Shown: positions 42,494 to 50,477 of the stretch, piece by piece
How positions within the stretch are numbered: position 1 is the stretch's first letter
Layout of the letters: each line of letters begins with the position of its first letter
From: Ponticaulis koreensis DSM 19734
GTDB lineage: Bacteria > Pseudomonadota > Alphaproteobacteria > Caulobacterales > Hyphomonadaceae
Direction: 5' to 3'
NCBI RefSeq assembly: GCF_000420665.1
Contig: NZ_ATVJ01000001.1
Span: 868,001-932,000, forward strand
DNA: 64,000 nt
Made by a program: the position numbers and the translations under genes
The notes under the pieces: generated by a model
The model's input: the letters and a program-made list of their open reading frames with translations, nothing else
Databases searched by the model: none
What the model was told of the DNA's origin: nothing

Positions 42494-43144
42494 TTAAGCG
42501 GCAAAGAGTTCGTCGATGTCTGCACGGGCTCGTGTCAGCGTTGCTTCCACATGGGCTGCATCGCCGGTCATGCCTTCGGCGGAGATGAATCGGATGGATT
42601 CAGCACCCATGAATCCGAACAGAAATTCCAGATATGGCTGCAGGAAGTTCGCAGATTTCATGGCGTTCGCGTCGAGATAGCCGCTTGCGCCATAAGCGCA
42701 GATGATGACGACGTCTTTCACTTGCAGCAGGCCGCCGAAATTCTCGCCATCAAATGAGAATGTGTGGCCGATGCGCATGATCTGGTCGATCCACGCCTTC
42801 AGGCTGGAAGGTAAAGAGAAATTGTAGAGCGGGGTCGTGATGAGAAGCGTATCCGCCGCCTGCAGCTCCGCAATGAGTTCATCTGACATCGCTGTCGCGG
42901 CGTAGAGGTCTGGCGTGAAGCCGTCAGGCGGTGTGTAGAAGCCGGCAATCGTCGAGTTTGCGATGTGGCTAATCGGACGTGCAGCAAGATCGCGGCGGAC
43001 AATCTCGTTCTTTGGCGTTTTGGATAGAAAGCGCCGCGTGATCGGGTTGGCTGTTTCCCAGGCCGTTTCGAAATAGTCGCCGAGAGCGCGCGAATGGGAC
43101 TCTTCAATGCGAGCGCTGGCATCAATGCGAAGTAAGTGAGCCAT
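42494..43144 (-). CDS. azoR: FMN-dependent NADH-azoreductase (AzoR-like)
   Basis: Flavodoxin-fold quinone/azo reductase of 216 residues. MAHLLRIDASARIEESHSRALGD begins the FMN-binding loop, LITTPLYNFSLPSSLKAWIDQ is the family core motif and IICAYGASG the second FMN loop. It reduces quinones and azo dyes with NADH in related bacteria. First gene of a two-gene operon, divergent from a LysR gene, which is the usual arrangement for azoR control. Confidence 0.9.
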   Translation of the reverse strand: MAHLLRIDASARIEESHSRALGDYFETAWETANPITRRFLSKTPKNEIVRRDLAARPISHIANSTIAGFYTPPDGFTPDLYAATAMSDELIAELQAADTLLITTPLYNFSLPSSLKAWIDQIMRIGHTFSFDGENFGGLLQVKDVVIICAYGASGYLDANAMKSANFLQPYLEFLFGFMGAESIRFISAEGMTGDAAHVEATLTRARADIDELFAA

Positions 43145-43228
43145 GTGGCTGATCCTTCCTGATTTCTTGGAGGGCCAGCATTACTCACGGCTAAGAGCGC
43201 AATAAATTAGTTGAATTGCAGCATTATC

Positions 43229-43243
43229 ATGCGTTTAGTGCAT
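43229..43243. promoter_or_regulatory. LysR-type box between azoR and lysR
   Basis: ATGC-N7-GCAT, a T-N11-A palindrome, in the 101-bp divergent region and two bases from the LysR start codon, suggests autorepression and control of azoR. Confidence 0.45.
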
Positions 43244-43245
43244 GA

Positions 43246-44136
43246 ATGGATGTGAAGCAGCTTCAGCTATTTGTTGAGACGGTGAAGCTCGGCAGCTTTG
43301 CCGCGGTTGCGCGCGGAGAGGGTGTCGATCCGTCCTCAGTGTCCCGGCAGATTGCATCACTGGAAGAGCGGCTGGGCGTGCGCCTGTTCCAGCGCACAAC
43401 GCGCAGTCTGTCTCTGACGGAAGAAGGTGAAGCCTATTGGCGGCGCGTTGAGCCTTTGCTCGAAGAGCTCGCCCGTGCAGAAGATGCCGTTCAGATGCAA
43501 GACGGGCAGCCAAGAGGTCGGCTGCGTTTAACCACATCAGTGGCATTTGGTCAGACAAAGATCGTGCCTCTGCTCGGGGCCTTCAAAACGCGATATCCCG
43601 AATTGCAGGTCGAACTACATATGACCGATGCCAACGTTGATCTGATTGCAGATCGCATGGATCTGGCAGTGCGGCTCAGCGCGCATCTTGAAGGTGATCT
43701 CATTGCAACGCGTTTGATGACGACGCGATATCGTGTGTGCGCGAGCCCTGATTACCTGCAACGTGCAGGTAAACCGTCTCTACCGGCGGATCTCGCTAGT
43801 CATGATTGTCTTCTGTTCACGCTCGCAGCGTTTCGTAACACCTGGAAGTTCCAGACTAACGAAGGCCGGCTGGAAGAAGTGCCCATTGACGGTCATTTCA
43901 GTTTTTCAAGCGCTCTAGCGGTAAAATCCGCGGCCCTGCAGGGGATGGGACCTGCGCTATTGGCTGACTGGATGACAGACGAGGACGTCAGGGCAGGGCG
44001 TCTGATCGACCTGTTTCCCCGGTATCAGGTGACCGCGACCAATTTTGAAACGGCTGCCTGGCTGATTTATCCCAGCCGGTCGTTCTTGCCTTTGAAAACC
44101 CGTGTCATGATCGACTTTCTGAAGGCCGAAGTTTAG
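43246..44136 (+). CDS. LysR family transcriptional regulator
   Basis: A 296-residue regulator with the winged helix at residues 1-60 (LFVETVKLGSFAAVARGEGVD, then SSVSRQIASLEERLGVRLFQR) and a PBP2-type effector domain of the CrgA/AaeR-like group. Divergent from azoR and likely its regulator, possibly responding to quinones or electrophiles. The stop abuts the stop of the next, convergent gene with no base between them. Confidence 0.92.
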   Translation: MDVKQLQLFVETVKLGSFAAVARGEGVDPSSVSRQIASLEERLGVRLFQRTTRSLSLTEEGEAYWRRVEPLLEELARAEDAVQMQDGQPRGRLRLTTSVAFGQTKIVPLLGAFKTRYPELQVELHMTDANVDLIADRMDLAVRLSAHLEGDLIATRLMTTRYRVCASPDYLQRAGKPSLPADLASHDCLLFTLAAFRNTWKFQTNEGRLEEVPIDGHFSFSSALAVKSAALQGMGPALLADWMTDEDVRAGRLIDLFPRYQVTATNFETAAWLIYPSRSFLPLKTRVMIDFLKAEV

Positions 44137-44616
44137 CTATCTTGACGCTTTTAGTGTCTCAAGCGCCCGCGCGCGGAATGCGTTGAGCATGTCTTCCAGC
44201 TCTTCAGGCTTCTGGCCATACATTTCGGGAAGATAGGTTTGCGTCCGGCCTGCAGACGGATCGCCCGGCGGATGAAATGAAAAGAGGATGCGGTCACCGA
44301 CAGTGATGAAGCTGACCGTCATGGCTTCTGTTTTGAAGTCTGACACATCCAGCCAGGAAAAGGACTGTTTATGGCCAAGATGGCTATATTCCAGTCGGTC
44401 CAGTGTCAGCTTTAGCCAGCTGATCTGCAGAAATACCTGCAACGCACTTCCCAGCATCCCCAGACCGAAAACAGCGCCTATCAGGAACTGTAGAACTGCA
44501 GGCATGGGCAGGGCCAGCAGAGCAATCAGCAGCAGAGCGGCGATGATGAAGACGCTAGCCCATTTGGCTTTTGAGGGAAAATAGGTGCGATCGTCTGGCA
44601 AGGTGTGAGTAGACAT
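44137..44616 (-). CDS. Membrane protein with bacterial PH-like domain
   Basis: A 159-residue protein. Two adjacent hydrophobic helices (about 20-38 and 41-65) are followed by a beta-rich C-terminal half (LKLTLDRLEYSHLGHKQSFSWLDVSDFKTE, then ILFSFHPP) that looks like a bacterial pleckstrin-homology domain. A terminal amphipathic helix follows. Function unknown. Convergent with the LysR gene. Confidence 0.65.
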   Translation of the reverse strand: MSTHTLPDDRTYFPSKAKWASVFIIAALLLIALLALPMPAVLQFLIGAVFGLGMLGSALQVFLQISWLKLTLDRLEYSHLGHKQSFSWLDVSDFKTEAMTVSFITVGDRILFSFHPPGDPSAGRTQTYLPEMYGQKPEELEDMLNAFRARALETLKASR

Positions 44617-44671
44617 TGTGCCAGCCTATTTCGTCTTCTGCTAAACTAAAAGGCCCGGGTGAGATGCATTA

Positions 44672-44689
44672 AATTTCATTGATGAAATT
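44672..44689. promoter_or_regulatory. AT-rich palindrome in an intergenic region
   Basis: AATTTCA-TTGA-TGAAATT lies in the 186-bp AT-rich gap between the PH-like gene and the hypothetical gene at 44803. Possible operator for either of the divergent genes. Confidence 0.35.
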
Positions 44690-44802
44690 AACTCTCTGTT
44701 TATAAGAAGATTTACTAAAAATTTTTGAAAATACAACGTTTTGTGGAAAACAAAGGCGAGTATTTCCAAGATATAATGGTTCTCAAAATAAATGGGGAAA
44801 CC

Positions 44803-45474
44803 ATGTCTATCGCAGTCCAGACCAGCTATTCAGCAAACCTGAAATTTGTCGACCGCACATCGACGACCAGCAATGTACAGAAGTCGAGCGCTTCCACGAC
44901 GAGTGCTTCGACACGCGCCGCTCAACTGCCGAGCCTGGAAGAGACGCTGGGCCCTGACAATTTCAAACAATTGGAAAATCTGCGAGCACGTAAAGAGGCA
45001 CTCATGGGGCGCTTGCCGGATTTGCAGTCGCGCTTTGACACGGCTGAAAAGTCGTTCGGTACCAATCTGAAAGACGATATCGACGAGATCGTTGATATCG
45101 GGCGCACGGTTTTTCGCACGGCCCTTCAACTGAAGAACATTGAGTCTAAAATCAGCAAACTGCTTGGTGACGTCGATCCCTCAAGCGTTTCAGGGATCGC
45201 CGAAGGCAAAGGTAACCAAAAAATAGACGCCTCTACCCTTGCGAAGGACCGCGCGTTTGGAGAGCAGTTTAAGTCTTTCACTGAGAGACTTTTCGGCGCG
45301 TATGAAACAACCAAGGATTCAGCTCAACAGGCACATGACCGTGATGCTCTGAAATCCCATTCGATGAAGCTTGCGGACAAACATGGCCGCAAACTGGTCA
45401 ATCTGGTCAGCCATTATCAGTCAAACTTCGCGAAGGCGTCGGTGCAGTCTTCGTCTCTGTCGCTGATCGTCTGA
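44803..45474 (+). CDS. Hypothetical helical protein, Ser/Thr-rich N-terminus
   Basis: A 223-residue protein of unrecognised family. It starts MSIAVQTSYSANLKF and has a 40-residue Ser/Thr/Ala-rich stretch (TSTTSNVQKSSASTTSAS). The rest is mostly alpha-helical, with heptad-like runs at about 55-150 and a second helical pair from about 165. No signal peptide or membrane helix. ATG 44803 with GGGGAAA upstream is preferred to the earlier ATGs at 44725 and 44776. Surrounding DNA is more AT-rich than average. It could be an exported or chaperone-bound protein, but nothing proves this. Confidence 0.6.
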   Translation: MSIAVQTSYSANLKFVDRTSTTSNVQKSSASTTSASTRAAQLPSLEETLGPDNFKQLENLRARKEALMGRLPDLQSRFDTAEKSFGTNLKDDIDEIVDIGRTVFRTALQLKNIESKISKLLGDVDPSSVSGIAEGKGNQKIDASTLAKDRAFGEQFKSFTERLFGAYETTKDSAQQAHDRDALKSHSMKLADKHGRKLVNLVSHYQSNFAKASVQSSSLSLIV

Positions 45475-45486
45475 GCGGGTTTGCGT

Positions 45487-46794
45487 TCAGGCTTTCTTTT
45501 CAAGAACCGCAAAGAAGAAGCCATCAGTGCCTGCTTTGCGCGGCGTAAGACGTACCGCACCGCCTGGAATCTGGTTGCGACGCACGATATCAATGCCAGC
45601 ATCCGTGAGCTGACCGGACTCGATTACGCTTTGAACGGCGTCAAGCTGACGGAATGCGTCGTTGCGTTCAAGGAAGGCTGTGACCTGATCTTCGTCTTCT
45701 TCCGCAAGGAATGAGCATGTCGCATAGAGGAGACGCCCGCCCGGTTTTACAAACTCGGACGCCTTATCAAGGATCATGGCCTGCTCTTCATTACGCTTTG
45801 CGAGCGCAGATTCTTTCAGTCGCCATTTCGTGTCTGGCTTGCGGCGCCACGTGCCGGTGCCCGTGCATGGGGCATCAACGAAAACGAGGTCCATCTTGCC
45901 AGTAAGGGCTTCCAGAGCTTCAGGCTCTTTGGGATGGCAGAGCTGTACATTGTGCGCGCCGGAGCGTTTGAGGCGCGGAATGAGCGCTGAGAGGCGTCGT
46001 CCGTCAATGTCGTAAGCAAAGACCTGACCCTTGCCTTCCATCATAGCGGCCAGCGCCAGTGTTTTGCCGCCGCCACCTGCGCAATAATCGAGAACACTGT
46101 CGCCCGGCTTCGCATTACCCGCGGCTGCGGCGATCTGAGAGCCTGCATCCTGAACTTCCACCCAGCCTTTGGAATAGGCAGGAATGGACTGAAGGCTGGT
46201 TTCACGTTGGGACGGGTCGGGTGCTGGAATATGATAGCCGTTCACCAGAAGCTCGGATGGTTTGCCACCCGCAGTTTTGACGGCTTTGCCTGCTTTTTCC
46301 GGGTCAGCCTTGAGCGTGTTTATACGCAGATCGACCGGCGCGCGGACTGACATTTCCTGCGTTTCAATCACGGTGTCTTCCCCGAAAACGCGCGTCAGGT
46401 GAGGCGTCAGCCATTCCGGGAAATCTCCGCGCACATGCGGCGGCGCAGACGGGTCCGGCGCAAGCAGAAGGCCTTCACGTTCTTCGCCTGTTAGCGCTGC
46501 AGGGGCGTGTTCGTCTTTCAACGCGCTCTCAATATCCTTGAGGTCCCAATCCCAGACATGGCGCAGCGCGCCAATTACCAGCACGCGCGGGGCTTCAGAC
46601 TGCATGGCATAGGCAAGCGAGTTGCGGTGGCGCAGCGCATCAAGCACGAGGCCAGAGACCCAAGCGCGGTCTTTGGCGCCAGCATAGCGCGCCCGCTTGC
46701 CCCAGTCGCGCATGGCGGATTTAACCGGCTGGTGCCGGTTCATAACGTCATCAAGAACCTGAATTGCGGCTTCGATCCGCCCGCCATTTTTCAT
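45487..46794 (-). CDS. RsmB-like RNA (cytosine-5)-methyltransferase
   Basis: NOL1/NOP2/Sun family enzyme that methylates a cytosine C5 in rRNA. The N-terminal part (1-140) is a NusB-like helical domain; the SAM domain has VLDYCAGGGGKTLALAAMM, the PCTGTGTWRR motif with the first catalytic Cys and TCSFLAEEDEDQV with the second. Length 435 is typical. ATG 46794 gives the usual start; the longer frame adds 22 residues without homology. Confidence 0.9.
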   Translation of the reverse strand: MKNGGRIEAAIQVLDDVMNRHQPVKSAMRDWGKRARYAGAKDRAWVSGLVLDALRHRNSLAYAMQSEAPRVLVIGALRHVWDWDLKDIESALKDEHAPAALTGEEREGLLLAPDPSAPPHVRGDFPEWLTPHLTRVFGEDTVIETQEMSVRAPVDLRINTLKADPEKAGKAVKTAGGKPSELLVNGYHIPAPDPSQRETSLQSIPAYSKGWVEVQDAGSQIAAAAGNAKPGDSVLDYCAGGGGKTLALAAMMEGKGQVFAYDIDGRRLSALIPRLKRSGAHNVQLCHPKEPEALEALTGKMDLVFVDAPCTGTGTWRRKPDTKWRLKESALAKRNEEQAMILDKASEFVKPGGRLLYATCSFLAEEDEDQVTAFLERNDAFRQLDAVQSVIESGQLTDAGIDIVRRNQIPGGAVRLTPRKAGTDGFFFAVLEKKA

Positions 46795-47020
46795 TGTGTC
46801 ATTCCCGGATATCTGTGCGCGAGCCGTCAGGACGGCATAAGGGCGCTTTGGCCACCTCATAGCGTCATGACAATTTTGATGGAAGCCCTATCCGGAATAA
46901 GTGCTCAATTGCCTGTCTTTCGACAAATATTTTATGATTTTCGTTATTTTGGGTTGTTATCACGCGGACGGGTGCTCAGGTATACACTGTATCTGTCCTG
47001 TCTAAGTTTGTTTCGACTGG

Positions 47021-47269
47021 ATGAACCAGGATGATGGTGTGACCCGCAAAAGCTCTGATGAACTGATAATCCGTGTGCTGCAGGATGACTGCACGCCCGA
47101 AGAGCGCACGGAGTTCGACCAGTTGTCAGTGAGTGATCAGAACTTTGCCCGGAAAGTCGCAGCCGTGAAAACGTGGCTGGATCCTTTATCGGATGAAGAG
47201 GCCAGTCAGGCTCCGGATGAAACCCTGCTGGATGATATCTTTAAGGAAATCGACGCGCCGGACCGCTAG
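47021..47269 (+). CDS. Small anti-sigma-like protein convergent with the ECF sigma gene
   Basis: An 82-residue soluble protein (70 or so if GTG 47039 is the start, for which AGGA lies upstream). Residues 12-55 (DELIIRVLQDDCTPEERTEF, then SVSDQNFARKVAAVKTWLDPL) resemble the sigma-binding helices found at the N-terminus of RskA-type anti-sigma factors, without the following membrane segment and extracytoplasmic domain. It ends one base from the stop of the ECF sigma gene, facing it. The anti-sigma role is inferred from similarity in pattern and position. Confidence 0.55.
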   Translation: MNQDDGVTRKSSDELIIRVLQDDCTPEERTEFDQLSVSDQNFARKVAAVKTWLDPLSDEEASQAPDETLLDDIFKEIDAPDR

Positions 47270-47270
47270 G

Positions 47271-47840
47271 TCAGTTTATGAACGCGGCGACCTGAGCCGT
47301 TTCGAAAGGCAATGCGTGACGCAGGCGCTCAAGCCCGCGGCGCAACCATGAGCGGATCGTGTTCATAGAGATCGAGAGCTCTTTGGAGATTTCTGCCACG
47401 GTCTGGTTTTTCAGAAAATATAGTCGGATTACGTTTGCCATACGTTCCGGAAGTCGGGATAACTCGGTCTCCAGAAGTCCTCTGATGATCGACCGGTCAG
47501 TGCATTCGTCAGGTAGGGGCGCTGAATCGTGGAGCGTCTCTTCGATGGTTTCGTCGGAGTAATGTCGACGTAGACGACGCCATTCATCAATCGATGCATT
47601 GCGAACGATCACGAGCATCCATGTCATCGGACTGCCACGGAGAGCGTCGAAGGTTGAGGCTCTCTTCCAGATGGTTACATAAGCGTTTTGCAGGACATCC
47701 CGTGCGACGTCCTCATCGCGAATAATACGACGTGTCAGCGCAAGCAAACGAGCATATGTGCAACGATAAAGTTCCGAAAATGCGGAACGGTCGTCTGATG
47801 CACAGCGCTCTATCAAATTTTCTAATTTAATATCTTTCAT
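47271..47840 (-). CDS. ECF-type RNA polymerase sigma factor
   Basis: A 189-residue group IV sigma factor. Region 2 reads DRSAFSELYRCTYARLLALT, then RDEDVARDVLQNAYVTIWKRA; region 4 includes LPERMANVIRLYFLKNQTVAEISKEL and SISMNTIRSWLRRGLERLR. The start at ATG 47840 is supported by GGTGGGG and by the promoter found at 47873-47897, which lies inside the longer frame. No co-directional anti-sigma gene follows; the candidate is the convergent small gene. Confidence 0.93.
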   Translation of the reverse strand: MKDIKLENLIERCASDDRSAFSELYRCTYARLLALTRRIIRDEDVARDVLQNAYVTIWKRASTFDALRGSPMTWMLVIVRNASIDEWRRLRRHYSDETIEETLHDSAPLPDECTDRSIIRGLLETELSRLPERMANVIRLYFLKNQTVAEISKELSISMNTIRSWLRRGLERLRHALPFETAQVAAFIN

Positions 47841-47872
47841 AAGTGCGCCCCACCCTTTCAGTATAAAAGCGG

Positions 47873-47897
47873 TACGCGACTCCAACTAGATTGTTCC
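47873..47897 (-). promoter_or_regulatory. ECF-type promoter of the sigma gene (autoregulation)
   Basis: On the minus strand GGAAC (47897-47893) and CGTA (47876-47873) are separated by 16 nt, the spacing and consensus of extracytoplasmic-function sigma promoters. The distance to the sigma ATG is about 33 nt, which allows a short leader with the ribosome site. Confidence 0.65.
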
Positions 47898-48073
47898 CCT
47901 TCGCTGTCCAAGAATGACTCACTAAAAGAATAGGAATTTTCAGGTTAGCGCTACAGTGCCCTGTATTTGTTTGGAATAATAACGAAATATTTTTTGCACA
48001 GAATCTCGGGTTTCTTCCGTAACTCTCCTTAGAAGCGCTTCAGCTTCGCGTGATTTCACCAAGGAGGACACCT

Positions 48074-49828
48074 ATGACGCATACTCTCAAAACCGTGTTG
48101 AGCGGAAAAACGGCCCTGGCTGGCGCATTCTTTTTATTGGCGGCAGCACCGGGCGCTTATGCTCAGGTAGTAGATGGCGTCGGTGCCAATGCGTCGGCTG
48201 ATGCGGCTGTAGCAATTGGCGATGGTGCATCTGCAGATGGCGACGGCGCTGTCGCAATCGGTGATGACGCGACTGCGACAGGCGCGGACGCGACAGTCGT
48301 TGGTACTGATTCAACAGCGACCGGGCCGTCAACGACAGTGATCGGTGGCGAGTCGACAGCGACTGGCCCTGGCGCGACGGCACTTGGCTGGCGTGCATCT
48401 GCAAGCGCGGAACGGGCAACGGCGATCGGCCACCTCGCAACGGCGCAGGGCATTCGTTCTACAGCCATCGGCGAAAACGCTGATGCGCAAACCGACTTCT
48501 CGACCGCAATCGGTAATGAGAGCATTGCAAACGGTATTGATGCGCTCGCAATTGGCGATACGGCTTTTGCCAACGGTAACTCAACGACAGCTATTGGCGG
48601 CGAATCCATCGCGACAACGCCGGGTGCGACCGCAATCGGTTGGCAGGCTGCTGCGACAGGTGCGATGGGTACGGCTGTCGGTCACCAGAGCACAGCATCC
48701 GGCGATCAGAGCTTTGCAGGTGGTGAAGACTCAGTTGCCAGCGGTTCAAACTCGATTGCTATCGGTAATACAGCTGAAGCCAGCGGTGGCGACTCTATCG
48801 CGATCGGCGGTAATCGTGACGGCGCAGCCGGAATTCAGACGGTAGCGTCCGGACCTTCCACAACGGTTGTTGGTGGTCAGGCCCTGGCAATGGGGCCGGG
48901 TGCAACAGCATTCGGCTGGCGTTCAGCAGCGACGGCGGAACGGGCAACGGCGCTCGGTCACCTTGCAACGGCGCAAGGTATCCGCTCCACTGCTATCGGT
49001 GAAAACGCCGACGCGCAGACGGATTTCGCTACCGCTATCGGTAATGAGAGCATTGCGAACGGCATTGATGCCCTCGCAGTCGGTGACACGTCGGTAGCAA
49101 CCGGTAACTCCACAACAGCGGTTGGCGGTGAGTCCTTCGCATCCGGTCCGGGCGCGACAGCTTATGGCTGGCAGTCCAGCGCTGGTGCTGAACGCGCGAC
49201 GGCTCTTGGTCACCTCGCGAATGCATCCGGCGTGCGTGCTGTGGCTGTAGGTGAAGCGGCTGTCGCAAGCGGTGCTGGTTCAATTGCGATGGGTAATCAG
49301 GCATCCGCAACCGGCGTGAACTCAGTTGCCATTGGTAATGGCGCTGTTGCGACACAGGATAACTCTGTTGTCGTGGGCGGTGCGAACTCCACCTATCAGA
49401 TGGCTGGCCTCAGCTCGACGGCAAGCACATCTGCGCAATCTGGCCCTATCGGTCTCGTGACGACAGACCAGAATGGTAACCTCGCCGCTGATTATACGTT
49501 CTCCAGCTCTCTGTCTGCAAATGCCGGTGCGATTGCGATGAACACAAATATGATCTCAATCAACTCTGACCTGATTGCCCGCAATAGCGAGCTCATTCAG
49601 GATAACCAGGCTGGTATCGCAGCGGCTATGGCACTCGATATGCCATACATTCCTGCAGGTCGCACATTTGGTCTGTCAGGTGGTTTCGGCTTCTATGGCG
49701 ACGAGACAGCGCTCTCTGCGGCAGGTGCATACCGTATGAACGAGCACTGGCAGTTTAACGCTGGTGTGGCTGCGGGCATGGATCGCGGTGAAACCGGTGG
49801 CCGTGTAGGCTTCTCTGCTAGCTGGTAA
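48074..49828 (+). CDS. Trimeric autotransporter (YadA-like) surface protein
   Basis: Predicted trimeric adhesin of 584 residues. The start at ATG 48074 follows AAGGAGGA at 48061-48068. Signal peptide to about residue 30 (PGAYAQ). Residues 40-450 consist of YadA-head type repeats with the spacing SxAIGxxAxAxG. The block at 84-195 is repeated at about 260-371, an offset of exactly 176 residues. A short stalk (about 470-525, NTNMISINSDLIARNS) leads to a four-strand membrane anchor (about 530-584) ending in SASW. Divergent from the ECF sigma gene, which may control it. Confidence 0.92.
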   Translation: MTHTLKTVLSGKTALAGAFFLLAAAPGAYAQVVDGVGANASADAAVAIGDGASADGDGAVAIGDDATATGADATVVGTDSTATGPSTTVIGGESTATGPGATALGWRASASAERATAIGHLATAQGIRSTAIGENADAQTDFSTAIGNESIANGIDALAIGDTAFANGNSTTAIGGESIATTPGATAIGWQAAATGAMGTAVGHQSTASGDQSFAGGEDSVASGSNSIAIGNTAEASGGDSIAIGGNRDGAAGIQTVASGPSTTVVGGQALAMGPGATAFGWRSAATAERATALGHLATAQGIRSTAIGENADAQTDFATAIGNESIANGIDALAVGDTSVATGNSTTAVGGESFASGPGATAYGWQSSAGAERATALGHLANASGVRAVAVGEAAVASGAGSIAMGNQASATGVNSVAIGNGAVATQDNSVVVGGANSTYQMAGLSSTASTSAQSGPIGLVTTDQNGNLAADYTFSSSLSANAGAIAMNTNMISINSDLIARNSELIQDNQAGIAAAMALDMPYIPAGRTFGLSGGFGFYGDETALSAAGAYRMNEHWQFNAGVAAGMDRGETGGRVGFSASW

Positions 49829-49873
49829 GTGTCGACGGTCCGGCTAGCCCCCCCATACATGCCGGATCAGAGA

Positions 49874-49900
49874 GGGCCGCTCCGAAAGGAGGGGCCTTTT
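49874..49900 (+). terminator. Terminator after the autotransporter
   Basis: GGCC-G-CTCC / GGAG-G-GGCC with loop GAAA and one internal mismatch (49875-49896) runs into TTTT and then a T-rich stretch. Confidence 0.8.
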
Positions 49901-49955
49901 CAATTTTATCTGTTCCCGAAGACATCAGTTAAGGCTGCTGAGCTAAATTGTTGGT

Positions 49956-50414
49956 ATGTGGGACATGATCAGCCATTTTTTCAGTATGCTCTTTGGCGTC
50001 TGCTTTGCTGGCGGCCTGCTTGTATTTATCTATAGCCGCCATTCAGAAATGTGGCGCGAGATCGCCTTTGCTTATCCGGGGCCATTGGGTATATCCGGAC
50101 CACGAACCCATCTCGACAGCGTGTATTTCTATCTGGGTAATGCACGCTATTTCAGCCACAAGGCCTTTATAACGGTGACGCGCGGTGAAGACGGTGTGCA
50201 TTTGTCGACTTTCTGGCCCGCCTCTTTGCTACATCCGCCAATTTTCCTGCCTTATGACCATATCCGGATGTATCGGGGTGAATGGGGCTTGATGCGGAAT
50301 GTCTGCCGGCTTGAGATTGAGGGCTTTGAAGGCGTCAGAATGGCGATTACCAGCCCGGGCGGAGACAAGCTTTTAGAAGAGGCTGAAAGCGCCGTTATTC
50401 TCGGCCGGGCCTGA
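49956..50414 (+). CDS. Hypothetical protein with one N-terminal membrane helix
   Basis: A 152-residue protein with a hydrophobic helix at about 7-26 and a soluble domain with several beta-strands (FITVTRGEDGVHLSTFW, then ICRLEIEGFEG-like strands). Family not recognised. The ribosome site is weak. It stands alone between two terminators, so it has its own promoter in the 127-bp gap before it. Confidence 0.6.
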   Translation: MWDMISHFFSMLFGVCFAGGLLVFIYSRHSEMWREIAFAYPGPLGISGPRTHLDSVYFYLGNARYFSHKAFITVTRGEDGVHLSTFWPASLLHPPIFLPYDHIRMYRGEWGLMRNVCRLEIEGFEGVRMAITSPGGDKLLEEAESAVILGRA

Positions 50415-50423
50415 TGCATTCAA

Positions 50424-50456
50424 TAAAAAACCAGCTGCCCGTAAAGACAGCTGGTT
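50424..50456 (-). terminator. Terminator after the saccharopine dehydrogenase-like gene
   Basis: AACCAGCTG / CAGCTGGTT (50429-50437 with 50448-50456), a perfect 9-bp stem, has six T on the minus strand side. It lies between two convergent genes and may also stop the plus-strand transcript. Confidence 0.85.
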
Positions 50457-50477
50457 CTGATTGGAAACAGGCCGAAA

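Noticed and set aside
48163-48609. Antisense frame in the autotransporter head
   Set aside because: Repeats of Ala/Pro/Ser/Val mirror the head repeats; not an independent gene.
49829-50035. 68-residue plus-strand frame after the autotransporter
   Set aside because: It runs through the terminator hairpin and overlaps the better supported gene at 49956 in another frame.
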